The notes under the pieces are model-generated. The model ran no database searches and was not told the origin of the DNA. It was given only the letters and a program-made list of their open reading frames with translations. A stretch of 45,417 nt of DNA, taken from NCBI RefSeq assembly GCF_031179285.1, contig NZ_JAPSHY010000024.1, positions 1 to 45,417 of the forward strand, read 5' to 3'. The position numbers and the translations under genes were made by a program. Below, piece after piece: positions 8,575 through 16,937 of this stretch; within the stretch, counting starts at the first letter, position 1; the number at the start of each line of letters is the position of its first letter. The DNA comes from Microbacterium sp. (GTDB lineage: Bacteria > Actinomycetota > Actinomycetes > Actinomycetales > Microbacteriaceae).

Positions 8575-9495
8575 ATGTTCACCGCACGAAAGTCACGGCT
8601 CGCCCTCGCAGGTTCCATCGCGCTCGCCGCATCCGTCGTCCTTGCCGGCTGCGCCAGCAGCAACCCGCTCGACACCCCAACGGATGAGGGCTCGGGAGAC
8701 GGGGGCGGCGACACGATCGTCATCGGTTCCCAGGCCTACTACTCGAACGAGATCATCGCCGAGATCTACGCCCAGGCACTGGAGAACGCCGGCCACGAGG
8801 TCGAGCGCAACTTCAGCATCGGCCAGCGCGACGCCTACATGCCTGAGATCGAGTCGGGGGCGATCGATCTCTTCCCGGAATACACCGGCAACCTGCTGGA
8901 GTATCTCGACGACGAGGCGACGGCGACCAGCCCGGAGGACGTCTATGCGGCGCTCGGCGAGGTGCTGCCCGACGGGCTCGCCGCGCTCGACTATGCCGAG
9001 GCGTCGGATCAGGACACGTACACGGTGCTCAAGAGCTTCGCCGATGAGCACGGACTCACCAGCATCAGTGATCTCGCGAAGGTTCCGACCCCCGTCACGA
9101 TCGGCGCCGCCCCTGAGTTCGAGCAGCGTCCGTATGGGCCGGCCGCGGCCAAGGAGGTCTACGGCGTCGACCTGACCTTCTCGGCCACCGGCGAGACCAC
9201 GCTGGATTCGCTGCTGGCCGGCGCCATCCAGGTCGCCGACATCTACTCGGCCGATCCGGCGTTCCAGACCGAGGAGATCGTCGCGCTCGAAGACCCGGAG
9301 AGCATGATCCTGGCCTCGAACGTCGTGCCGATCGCATCCGACGACATCGCCGATGAGATCGCCGACGTCATCAACGCGATCAGTGCCAAGCTCACCGCCG
9401 AAGAGCTGGTCGCGCTGAATGTGCAGAGCACGGTCGACGAGAAGTCCTCGGAAGACATCGCCGCGCAGTGGCTCGAGGACAACGACCTTCTCTGA
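8575..9495 (+). CDS. OpuC-like osmolyte-binding lipoprotein
   Basis: A 306-residue extracytoplasmic binding protein. A lipoprotein signal peptide ends in the lipobox VVLAGC, followed by an acidic Gly/Asp linker and the OpuAC/OsmX-type domain (TIVIGSQAYYSNEIIAEIYAQAL, SGAIDLFPEYTGNLLEYL). The LFPEYTGN motif marks the compatible-solute/choline branch. The ligand is probably a quaternary ammonium compound but cannot be named. AGAGAGGAA lies a few bases before the ATG. It ends the operon and is followed by a good hairpin. Confidence 0.92.
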   Translation: MFTARKSRLALAGSIALAASVVLAGCASSNPLDTPTDEGSGDGGGDTIVIGSQAYYSNEIIAEIYAQALENAGHEVERNFSIGQRDAYMPEIESGAIDLFPEYTGNLLEYLDDEATATSPEDVYAALGEVLPDGLAALDYAEASDQDTYTVLKSFADEHGLTSISDLAKVPTPVTIGAAPEFEQRPYGPAAAKEVYGVDLTFSATGETTLDSLLAGAIQVADIYSADPAFQTEEIVALEDPESMILASNVVPIASDDIADEIADVINAISAKLTAEELVALNVQSTVDEKSSEDIAAQWLEDNDLL

Positions 9496-9506
9496 GCCGT
9501 CGTCGC

Positions 9507-9540
9507 GAAGTGCCCGGAGCCGGAAGGTCCCGGGCACTTC
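9507..9540 (+). terminator. Terminator of the OpuC-like operon
   Basis: GAAGTGCCCGG (9507-9517) and CCGGGCACTTC (9530-9540) form a perfect 11-bp stem with a 12-base loop. It lies between convergent genes and may serve both. Confidence 0.75.
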
Positions 9541-9570
9541 TGCGTGGTGCGATGCGAATGAGAAGTCCAG

Positions 9571-10800
9571 CTAGACCCGGGCGTCCTGCCGGGGGATCCA
9601 CACCTGCTTGATGATGATGAGGATCGATGCCGCCACCGGCACCGCGACCAGCGCGCCGAGGAGTCCGAGCAGGGTTCCGCCGGCGAGAGCGCCGATGACC
9701 ACGAGTGAGCCGGGGATGGAGATCGCGCGGTTCATCACGCGCGGGGTGATCGCGTACGCCTCGATCTGCATGTAGACGAGGTAGGCGAGCGCGAACACGA
9801 GAGCCGCCAGGGGATCGGAGAACAGGGCGAGGCCGGTTCCGATGATCCAGAACAGGATCGACCCGACCAGCGGGATCAGCGTGATGCAGAAGGCGATCGT
9901 CGCCATGAGCGGCGGGAAGGGCAGGCCGAGGAAGAAGTAGAGCAGGAACGTCAGCATGGCGTTCAGGAAAGCCAGCACGACCATGCCCATCACATATCCG
10001 CCGACCGAGTCGGTGATCTGTTCGGTGATGTCGCCGGCACGGGCACGGTCCCGCGCCGGAGCAAGGCGCAGCAAGGCCCGCTTCATGACTGGCAGGGTCG
10101 CGACGAAGTACAGCGTGAGCACGAGCACGACGATCACGCCCGAGATCGCCGTCGCGATCGACGCGCCGATCTGCAGGGCGCCGCCGCCGATGGTGGCGAT
10201 GTTGCCCGGATCGGTGAGGAACTTCTGCACATCGGCGATGAGATTCTCGAACTGATCGCCGAACTGCTTCTCGAGGGTGGCGTAGACATCGCTCGCGGCG
10301 AACTCGCGGATCATCGACGGCACCGAGCGAACGAAGCTCGCGACCTGATCGATCACCACCGGCAGCACGATCCACAGCACCAGCGCGACAACGCCCATGA
10401 GCCCCAGGATGACGATGATCACCGATATCGCGCGCGAGAGCCCTCGGCGCTCGAGGAATCGCACGGCGGGGTCGAGGCCGAGGGCTGCGAAAAGCGCGAG
10501 CGCGATGTAGATGAGAACGGTCGCGAGGTTCGAGAGGGCGAGCCCCAACAGGACCGCGGCGAGCCCGCCGAGCGTCACGAGGAACCCGAAGACGAATGGC
10601 CGGTCGATGCGCGTCCAGAACGACCTGCTCGGCCGCATCGGCTCATCGACCGTCGGGTGGGATGCCGCGGGAGCGGCCACCGGCGCCGCATCGATCGCTG
10701 TCGGAGGAACGACGACCGCCGGCGGCTGGTCCTCCGGCGATTCGACAGACGACGTGGTGTCGTCGGGCGCCCCGGATGCCGTGGCTTCGTCGTCACTCAT
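9571..10800 (-). CDS. AI-2E family transporter
   Basis: A 409-residue integral membrane protein of the AI-2E (PerM/YdiK-like) family. A hydrophilic Pro/Ala-rich N-terminus of about 50 residues is followed by two hydrophobic hairpins, a soluble segment (LPVVIDQVASFVRSVPSMIREF), then further helices with the family's GLPFPPLMATIAFCITLIPLVGSI and the C-terminal SIPGSLVVIGALAGGTLLGLLGALVAVPVAA. Some relatives export autoinducer-2 and others are Na+/H+ antiporters, so the substrate is open. It is convergent with the OpuC-like operon and divergent from chorismate mutase. Confidence 0.9.
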   Translation of the reverse strand: MSDDEATASGAPDDTTSSVESPEDQPPAVVVPPTAIDAAPVAAPAASHPTVDEPMRPSRSFWTRIDRPFVFGFLVTLGGLAAVLLGLALSNLATVLIYIALALFAALGLDPAVRFLERRGLSRAISVIIVILGLMGVVALVLWIVLPVVIDQVASFVRSVPSMIREFAASDVYATLEKQFGDQFENLIADVQKFLTDPGNIATIGGGALQIGASIATAISGVIVVLVLTLYFVATLPVMKRALLRLAPARDRARAGDITEQITDSVGGYVMGMVVLAFLNAMLTFLLYFFLGLPFPPLMATIAFCITLIPLVGSILFWIIGTGLALFSDPLAALVFALAYLVYMQIEAYAITPRVMNRAISIPGSLVVIGALAGGTLLGLLGALVAVPVAASILIIIKQVWIPRQDARV

Positions 10801-10862
10801 GGCATCACGATAGCGGTGCAGACCTCGCCGCCGGGCGCCGACCGACCTCCTAGAGTGGGTGC

Positions 10863-11162
10863 ATGACAGCAGCCGATGACCCGAAGGCGGAGCTGCTTCG
10901 CCTGCGTGCCACGATCGACAACATCGACGCCGCCCTCATCTTCATGCTCGCGGAGCGTTTCCGCGCGACGCAGCAGGTCGGACAACTCAAGGCCGAGCAC
11001 GACATGCCGGCATCCGACCCCCTTCGCGAGGAGCAGCAGGTGGCACGCCTGCGTGCACTCGCCGAGGAGGCTCACCTCGATCCGGAGTTCGCTGCGAAGT
11101 GGTTCAACTTCGTGGTGGCGGAGGTCATCCGTCACCACACCGAGGCGGCCGGAGGGCGCTGA
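10863..11162 (+). CDS. Chorismate mutase (AroQ type)
   Basis: A 99-residue all-helical chorismate mutase that rearranges chorismate to prephenate for Phe/Tyr synthesis. It shows LLRLRATIDNIDAALIFMLAERFRATQQVGQLKAEH, in which the first-helix Arg and the Lys of QLKAE are the expected active-site residues, and a C-terminal WFNFVVAEVIRHH helix. A -10-like TAGAGT (10851-10856) lies only six bases before the ATG, so the message is probably leaderless. No other aromatic amino-acid gene is adjacent. Confidence 0.9.
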   Translation: MTAADDPKAELLRLRATIDNIDAALIFMLAERFRATQQVGQLKAEHDMPASDPLREEQQVARLRALAEEAHLDPEFAAKWFNFVVAEVIRHHTEAAGGR

Positions 11163-11182
11163 ACGGGGTGCGCCGAAGGAAG

Positions 11183-11221
11183 CCGGACGGGCGACGGTGT
11201 GTGCAGCACTCGCCCGTCCGG
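11183..11221 (+). terminator. Terminator after chorismate mutase
   Basis: CCGGACGGGCGA (11183-11194) pairs with TCGCCCGTCCGG (11210-11221), a 12-bp stem with a 15-base loop, 20 bases after the stop. Confidence 0.7.
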
Positions 11222-11251
11222 AGCACATGTGCGTAAGCGAACTCGCGACTA

Positions 11252-11268
11252 AGTTCAATGAATAAACT
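11252..11268. promoter_or_regulatory. XylR/ROK-like operator upstream of ROK regulator
   Basis: The 17-bp AT-rich dyad AGTTCAATGAATAAACT matches in 6 of 8 pairs and stands out in this GC-rich DNA. On the minus strand the flanked site begins TTAGTTTATTC, close to the left half of the XylR (ROK family) operator of Bacillus. It lies 70 bp before the ROK gene, so autoregulation is likely. Confidence 0.5.
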
Positions 11269-11337
11269 AATGAGATGGTACGAGCCTCCGCGTAATCTGT
11301 CAACGATCCCGCCCGCGCTCCAGAACGGAACGAAGCC

Positions 11338-12507
11338 ATGCTGAAGAGCGACGACGCTCTCGACACCCAGGCGTCGCTTCGGCGGGCGAACCTGCGGCGT
11401 GCCCTGCAGCTCGTCTTCCGCGATCCGGGGCGACAGACGAGAGCGGGCATCGCGCGCGCGACCGGCCTCACCGCCGCGACGGCATCCTCATTGGTCGCCG
11501 AGCTCATCGAGAACCGTCTCGTCGCCGAGGGCGAGCAGGCCGCGAGCACCGGCGGCAAGCGGGCGACGACGCTCACCGTCGACGCCGCCCACCACCTGAT
11601 CCTGGTGCTCGTGATCCGGCCCACGAGCGCGCGACTCAGCCTGGTCGCGCTCGACGGCTCGGAGGTCGCCGTGAATCGGCTCACCTATGCGCTCGGCGAC
11701 CGGGATCGGGCATTGGACGACGCCGTCGCCGACGCGGCCACGACATACGCGGGTCGCCTGCTCGCGGCGGGAGTGCAGGTGCCCGGCACGACCGACGGGC
11801 GTTCGGTGCTGGAGAGCGTGCAGCTGAAGTGGCAGGACGTTCCGCTGGCCGAACGGTTCGAGCGGATCCTGCAGGTTCCCGTCCTCCTCATCAACGATGT
11901 GGATGCCGAGGCGATCGCCGAAGCTGCAGTCGACGAGGATCCAGCCGGCTATCGCCTCTTCATCCACATCGGCGGTGGGCTCGGGGCCGCGGTCACGCTC
12001 GACGGCGAACTCGCACCGGGGCCGCGTGATCGTGCGGGTGAGATCGGCCATGTGCAGGTGCTCTTCGGCGACGCGGCGCAGGACTGCCGCTGTGGAGGAC
12101 GCGGATGTCTGGAGGCGGCGGCGTCGATGGGCGCGATGCTGGGCGATGAGTTCTCCGACGCCATGGACGTCGACGAGATCCGCACCCTCGTCGCGCACGC
12201 CGACCAGGAGCGCATCGATGACGGTGCTCGCGCGCTCGCGCGAGTGATCAAGCTCATCGGCGCCCTGCTGGATCCGAAAGAGGCGATCATCGGAGGCACG
12301 GCGTGGTTGCTCGGCTCACGGTTCCTCGATCGGGTGCAGGCCGAGACCGACTACCCGGCGAGGGGCACCGTGCGGGTGCCCATCCGCTACGCCGATGCCC
12401 GCGTCGCGACCTGTACCGGAGCGGCGCAGGCCGCGCTCACCGCGGTGCTCGGTGTGCGGTGGAGTCCCGAACAGCTCCTCCGAGCGCAGCCGTCCGCGTC
12501 TTCCTGA
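11338..12507 (+). CDS. ROK family transcriptional regulator
   Basis: A 389-residue NagC/XylR-type repressor. The N-terminal winged helix-turn-helix covers about residues 12-75 (RRALQLVFRDPGRQTRAGIARATGLTAATASSLVAELIENRLV). The C-terminal ROK sugar-kinase-like domain has a glycine-rich LFIHIGGGLGAAVTLDGEL, a zinc motif CRCGGRGCLEA, and GEIGHVQV upstream of it. Its 3' end converges on the sugar transporter (12-bp gap). With two XylR-like dyads nearby it is the probable repressor of the transporter and the SIS operon; the inducer is likely a sugar or sugar phosphate (inference). Confidence 0.9.
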   Translation: MLKSDDALDTQASLRRANLRRALQLVFRDPGRQTRAGIARATGLTAATASSLVAELIENRLVAEGEQAASTGGKRATTLTVDAAHHLILVLVIRPTSARLSLVALDGSEVAVNRLTYALGDRDRALDDAVADAATTYAGRLLAAGVQVPGTTDGRSVLESVQLKWQDVPLAERFERILQVPVLLINDVDAEAIAEAAVDEDPAGYRLFIHIGGGLGAAVTLDGELAPGPRDRAGEIGHVQVLFGDAAQDCRCGGRGCLEAAASMGAMLGDEFSDAMDVDEIRTLVAHADQERIDDGARALARVIKLIGALLDPKEAIIGGTAWLLGSRFLDRVQAETDYPARGTVRVPIRYADARVATCTGAAQAALTAVLGVRWSPEQLLRAQPSASS

Positions 12508-12519
12508 CCGGCGTTCTCG

Positions 12520-13440
12520 TCACTTCACGCTGCCGGCGGTGAGCCCACCGACGAGTCGCTTCTCGATGAGCATGAAGAGGATGACGACGGGCAGGATCGC
12601 GACGATCGAGACTCCGAACACGTACTGCCAGCTGGTCTCGTATTGACCGACGAACTTGGTCAGGGCGACGGACAGCGGCTGGTTCTTGTCGGTGGACAAG
12701 ATCACCAGAGAGGCCGCGAACTCGTTCCAGCACGCGACGAAGGTGAACACGATGGCGGTGACGATGCCGGGCCAGACGAGCGGCAGGTTGATCTTGAACA
12801 GCACGGTGAGCCGTCCGGCTCCGTCGATCTGCGCGGCCTCGTCGACCTCTTTCGGGATGCCGGCGAAGAACGAGTGCATGATCCACACCGCGAACGACAG
12901 GTTGAACGCCGCGTTGATGAAGATCATCGCCGCCCACGTGTCGCTGAGGCCGAGCACCGTGAACTGACGGAACAGGCCGGAGGTGAGCACCGCGGGCTGC
13001 AGCATCTGCGTGACGATCACGAGGAACAGGAACACCATGCGCCCGGGGAACTTGAAGCGCGCGGTGTAGTAGGCGGCCGGCAGCGATACGAGCAGCACGA
13101 GCAGCGTCGCGAACACCGCGATGACGATCGTGGAGATCAGGTTGTACGGCAGCGGAGTCTCGGGGGTCGACCACATCGTGAAGTAGTTCTCCCAGTGCCA
13201 CTCTGTGGGGAAGTACGTCGGGTCGACCGAGCGGATCTGCGGCTTCGTCTTCACGGAGCCGAAGAACATGATCAGGTACGGGAGCACGAAGATCGCGAGC
13301 ACGAGGAAGCCGGCAGCGGTGCGCAGGATCACGCGCGGCAGCGTGACCTGATCGGCGGTGTACCGGCGCTTGCGTCCGTTGATGCGCGGAGCGCGGTCGC
13401 CGGTGGCGGTGGTCACGACGCGGGTCTCGGTGACGGTCAC
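12520..13440 (-). CDS. Carbohydrate ABC transporter permease (MalG type)
   Basis: A 306-residue inner-membrane permease with six predicted helices and the EAA loop EVDEAAQIDGAGRLTVLFKINLPLVWPGI. The C-terminal FGVSIVAILPVVILFMLIEKRLVGGLTAGSVK ending is typical of MalG-like carbohydrate permeases. The GTG start at 13440 lies two bases after the stop of the partner permease. A strong AAGGAGG for this gene is embedded in that gene's last codons (Lys-Glu-Val-stop). It is the third gene of binding protein, MalF-type, MalG-type. Confidence 0.92.
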   Translation of the reverse strand: MTVTETRVVTTATGDRAPRINGRKRRYTADQVTLPRVILRTAAGFLVLAIFVLPYLIMFFGSVKTKPQIRSVDPTYFPTEWHWENYFTMWSTPETPLPYNLISTIVIAVFATLLVLLVSLPAAYYTARFKFPGRMVFLFLVIVTQMLQPAVLTSGLFRQFTVLGLSDTWAAMIFINAAFNLSFAVWIMHSFFAGIPKEVDEAAQIDGAGRLTVLFKINLPLVWPGIVTAIVFTFVACWNEFAASLVILSTDKNQPLSVALTKFVGQYETSWQYVFGVSIVAILPVVILFMLIEKRLVGGLTAGSVK

Positions 13441-13442
13441 CG

Positions 13443-14420
13443 TCAGACCTCCTTCATGGGCTTGACGGCCTTGACGTAGATCGCGACGATCACGATCACG
13501 ATGAGGAAGGCGACAACGGACAGCGCACTGGCGACATCGACCTTCTTCTGCAGCTCGATGTACTTGAAGATCATCGTCATGATCGTGTCGGCGCCGTAGC
13601 CGGGGATCGAGCCGGTCATCACCTTGAGGATCGGCAGCGAATTGAACACGTTGATGATGTTGATGAGGATCGCGACGGCCAGGGCGCTGCGCAGCTGCGG
13701 CAGCACGATCGACCAGTAGGTGCGGCCGGGACCCGCGCCGTCCATCTTCGCCGCTTCGATCGCATCGGCAGGCACCGACTGGAGTCCCGCCAGGATCGTG
13801 TACGTCGTGAACGGCAGCGACACGAAGATCGCGACGACGATCGACCAGACGAAGGCGGTCGTCGGGTTCCTCGTCCAGCCGTAGCCGACGGAGTCGGAGC
13901 TCAGGCCGATGTCGTAGAGGAACTTGTTGAACACCCCGAAGTAGGGCTCGAGGCTGTAATAGAACACCATCGTGGTCATCACGACGGATGCCGCCCACGG
14001 CACGATCACGGCCATGCGCACGATCTGCCGGCCGGGGAACGCCTTGTTGAGGATCTGCGCGAGCCCCAGGGAGATCACGACGGTGAAGGTCACCACGGCG
14101 ACCACCCAGACGATGGTGCGGCCGAAGATCGGCCAGAACTCGGCGAACGCGAACACCGTGGCGAAGTTGTCGAAGCCGACGGAACCCTTGTCGAGGCCCG
14201 AGAGCGAGATGTCGCGCGTCGAGTTGAAGAACATCACCCCGGCGGGGAACAGCACGACGCCGATGATGAGCACGAGGGCCGGTGCGATCCACGGCAGCGC
14301 CTGGAGCAGATCCTTGCCGCCGCCGCCGGGCTTGCCGCGGCGGGCGTCGGTGGTGCCCGGAGTACGGGGGCGGCCGGTGGCCGCCCCCGTGAGGTTCGAG
14401 GACTCTTTCGTCTGGCTCAT
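13443..14420 (-). CDS. Carbohydrate ABC transporter permease (MalF type)
   Basis: A 325-residue permease with six predicted helices after a polar N-terminus of about 40 residues. The cytoplasmic loop has SVPADAIEAAKMDGAGPGRTYWSIVLPQLRSALAVAI, the EAA motif contacting the ATPase. No ATPase gene accompanies this transporter. Actinobacterial sugar importers of this family commonly share an MsiK-type ATPase encoded elsewhere, which is probably so here (inference). Confidence 0.92.
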   Translation of the reverse strand: MSQTKESSNLTGAATGRPRTPGTTDARRGKPGGGGKDLLQALPWIAPALVLIIGVVLFPAGVMFFNSTRDISLSGLDKGSVGFDNFATVFAFAEFWPIFGRTIVWVVAVVTFTVVISLGLAQILNKAFPGRQIVRMAVIVPWAASVVMTTMVFYYSLEPYFGVFNKFLYDIGLSSDSVGYGWTRNPTTAFVWSIVVAIFVSLPFTTYTILAGLQSVPADAIEAAKMDGAGPGRTYWSIVLPQLRSALAVAILINIINVFNSLPILKVMTGSIPGYGADTIMTMIFKYIELQKKVDVASALSVVAFLIVIVIVAIYVKAVKPMKEV

Positions 14421-14451
14421 GGGAATACCCGAACCTCTCCGATCAGCGGGC

Positions 14452-15699
14452 TCAGCCCGCGTCGACCTGCGCCTGGATCTGTGCGAGCACGTCGGCGGCC
14501 GGCAGCGTCTGCAGCTGACCGAACAGCGACTTGAAGGCGCCGTCCGCAGCCGACCACTTTTCGTTCGTCGACGGGTAGAACTGGGCGTCGGGCAGCACGT
14601 CGAGGAACGGCTTCAGCGCCTCCTCGCCGGACAGCTGCTCTGAGCCCGACTTCGTGACCGGCAGGAATCCCTCTGCCTGCACCCACGGCACGTAGACGTC
14701 AGCGGAGTAGAAGTAGTCGAAGAACGCGGTGATCGCATCGGCCTTGTCTCCGTCGTTCTGGAACGCCATCAGCTGGTCGGCCACACCCAGCGTGAAGGGG
14801 GATCCGTCCTTCGTCGGGATCGGAACGATGGAGTAGTCGAGCTCGGGGTTGCTCTCCTCGATCTGGCCGACGGTCGGCGGCAGGCCGACCTGCATGCCGA
14901 TCTTGCCCTGCACGAAGATGTCCATGAGAGGCGAGCGGTCGGTCGATCCGGGATCGGCCTGCGTCGCGCCGGCATCGATCATCTTCTTGATCTGCTCGGC
15001 GCCCGCGAGGTTCTCCGGGGTGTCGATGGTGATCTCCGACTCGTCGCCGAACGAGCCGCCGCCGCCCCAGAGCCACACGGCCGCCTCGGCCTGCGCCTCT
15101 TCGGAGCCGAGCGGCATGCCGTAACCCGCGACGCCGCCGCCGAGGGCGGAGACCTTCGTGGCGGCATCCAGCAGCTCGTCCCAGTTCGTCGGAGCCTCGA
15201 CGCCTGCCTGTGCGAGCAGCGCGTTGTTGACGAACAGTGCGCGGGCCGATGCGATGAACGGCAGCGCGTAGGTGGTGCCGTCGAGCTGCTCGTTCGCGAT
15301 GAACGACTCCTGGAAGTCCGCGAACGTCTCGGGGCTGGTCACCTCTTCGACGTCGTACAGCAGATCATCGGCTGCGAAGCCGGCGAACGGGCCGCCGTTG
15401 TAGATGTCGGGTGCCTCTCCGGCCTGGACCTTCGTCGAGACGACGCTCTCCAGGTTGTCCCACGACTGCACCTCGAGTTCCACGGCGATGTCAGGGTTCT
15501 CCTTCTCGAACCCTTCGATCACGTCCTCCCACAGACCCTTGGTCGCGTCGGAGTAGCTGGGCACGAGCAGGTCGATCGTGGTCTTGCCGTCGGCATCGCC
15601 GCCCTCGCCGCCGCCGGAGCCGCCGAAGCCGCAGGAGGTGAGCGTGAGCGTGGCGGTGGCCGCGAGTACGACCGCGCCGATTCGCAGTGACTTCTTCAT
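14452..15699 (-). CDS. Carbohydrate-binding lipoprotein (extracellular solute-binding family 1)
   Basis: A 415-residue MalE-like binding protein. The signal peptide MKKSLRIGAVVLAATATLTL ends at lipobox LTSC, followed by a Gly-rich linker. The mature part has IDLLVPSYSDATKGLWEDVIEGFEKENPDIAVEL, ARALFVNNALLAQAGVEAPTNWDELLDAA and AFFDYFYSADVYVPW, all family hallmarks. The ATG at 15699 has GAGGAT upstream; an in-frame start at 15810 would bury the signal peptide and is rejected. Specificity is not readable, but the neighbouring SIS isomerase and two kinases suggest an amino sugar or related hexose. Confidence 0.93.
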   Translation of the reverse strand: MKKSLRIGAVVLAATATLTLTSCGFGGSGGGEGGDADGKTTIDLLVPSYSDATKGLWEDVIEGFEKENPDIAVELEVQSWDNLESVVSTKVQAGEAPDIYNGGPFAGFAADDLLYDVEEVTSPETFADFQESFIANEQLDGTTYALPFIASARALFVNNALLAQAGVEAPTNWDELLDAATKVSALGGGVAGYGMPLGSEEAQAEAAVWLWGGGGSFGDESEITIDTPENLAGAEQIKKMIDAGATQADPGSTDRSPLMDIFVQGKIGMQVGLPPTVGQIEESNPELDYSIVPIPTKDGSPFTLGVADQLMAFQNDGDKADAITAFFDYFYSADVYVPWVQAEGFLPVTKSGSEQLSGEEALKPFLDVLPDAQFYPSTNEKWSAADGAFKSLFGQLQTLPAADVLAQIQAQVDAG

Positions 15700-16040
15700 G
15701 TGTGTTGCATCCTCACTGTGATTGGTTCCTTCGCCGGATCGCGTGCCGTTCGCGAAGAAGGCGTCTTCCGGTCCTTCGAAGGTGGTGGTGCACGGTCGCA
15801 AACACATCACGCGACGGTGCGTGTGACCCCGCCGCAGGGGGCGTGATCGTCCGGGCGATGCCCGGGAGCCGGGCCGTCGACGAATCGGCGGCCAGGCGGG
15901 TGGAGCTTGTTAGATTATTTGTCAGGCGAACAAACAAATCAAGAAGTTCTCGCCATTGGTTGCTTCTTGCGACATACTATGATCGAAACGGGCAGTAAAC
16001 AATCACAACTATGCATCATTCTCTGCGAAAGGCTTCTCAC
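15700..16040. promoter_or_regulatory. Divergent control region, sugar transporter / SIS operon
   Basis: This 341-bp gene-free region lies between the binding-protein gene (minus) and the SIS operon (plus). It contains a ROK-type dyad at 15913-15940: GATTATTTGTC, AGGC, GAACAAACAAATC. Core arms TTTGTC and GAACAAA are inverted, and the right arm on the minus strand reads GATTTGTTTGTTC, like XylR operators. A -10-like TACTAT (15975-15980) fits rightward transcription, and the minus-strand TAATCT beside the dyad fits leftward transcription. I see no gene in the remaining GC-rich 200 bp. Confidence 0.55.
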
Positions 16041-16937
16041 ATGCCGCACACACAGCCCGGGACCCACATGCGCGACGAACTCGTGTCGCAGCCCGACACC
16101 TGGGCGAGGGCCGCCGACCTGCGCGACGAACAGCGGATCCTGCCGGGCAAGGGCGCGCGGGTCGCCGTCGTCGGCTGCGGCACGTCATGGTTCATGGCGC
16201 AGTCCTACGCCGCGCTGCGAGAGAGCGCCGGCTTCGGCGAGACCGATGCGTTCGCGGCATCCGAGTCATTCGTCGACCGCGGTTACGATGCCGTCGTCGC
16301 ACTCACACGCTCGGGCACCACCAGTGAAGTGCTCGAACTCGTCGAGCGGATCAAGGGCACGCTGCCGACCATCGGCGTCATCGGCGACGCGGCGTCCCCG
16401 CTCGTGTCGCTGGTCGACGATGCCGTGCTCCTCCCCTTCGCCGACGAGCAGTCCGTCGTGCAGACCCGGTTCGCGACCACGGCGCTGGCGCTGTTCCGCG
16501 CCTCGCTCGGGGAAGACCTCTCCGCGGCGATCGCCGATGCCCGCGCGGTGCTCGCCGGCTCCGATGACGAGGCGCTCATCTCGGCCGAGCAGTACACCTT
16601 CCTCGGGCGCGGCTGGACGGTCGGTCTCGCGCACGAGGCCGCCCTGAAGATGCGCGAGTCCTCGCAGTCGTGGACCGAGTCGTACCCCTCGATGGAGTAC
16701 CGCCACGGCCCGATCGCCATCGCCGCACCCGGGCGCGTGACCTGGCAGTTCGGCGAGGCACCCGACGGTCTGGCAGCCCAGGTCGAGGCGACCGGTGCCC
16801 GTTTCGAGAACCGGCTGATCGATCCGATGGCCGACCTGGTGCGCCTGCACCGGGTGGCCCTCGACCGCGCCCTCGGCCGCGGCCTCGACCCCGATCAGCC
16901 CCGGAATCTCACCCGATCCGTCATCCTGGATGCCTGA
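16041..16937 (+). CDS. SIS domain sugar-phosphate isomerase/deaminase-like protein
   Basis: A 298-residue protein with two SIS (sugar isomerase) domains like the isomerase half of GlmS, AgaS and FrlB. The first is VAVVGCGTSWFMAQSYAALRE with ALTRSGTTSEVLEL. The second has FLGRGWTVGLAHEAALKMRESSQSWTESYPSMEYRHGPIA, whose EAALK..ES motif is shared with GlmS, AgaS and FrlB. There is no glutaminase domain, so it is not a full GlmS. With a ROK kinase, a PfkB kinase and a class II aldolase following, an AgaS-like role (amino-sugar-6-phosphate to ketose phosphate plus ammonia) is plausible. FrlB-like deglycase activity is an alternative. The ATG at 16041 is favoured by GAAAGG eight bases upstream over the ATG at 16011. 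Confidence 0.87.
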   Translation: MPHTQPGTHMRDELVSQPDTWARAADLRDEQRILPGKGARVAVVGCGTSWFMAQSYAALRESAGFGETDAFAASESFVDRGYDAVVALTRSGTTSEVLELVERIKGTLPTIGVIGDAASPLVSLVDDAVLLPFADEQSVVQTRFATTALALFRASLGEDLSAAIADARAVLAGSDDEALISAEQYTFLGRGWTVGLAHEAALKMRESSQSWTESYPSMEYRHGPIAIAAPGRVTWQFGEAPDGLAAQVEATGARFENRLIDPMADLVRLHRVALDRALGRGLDPDQPRNLTRSVILDA

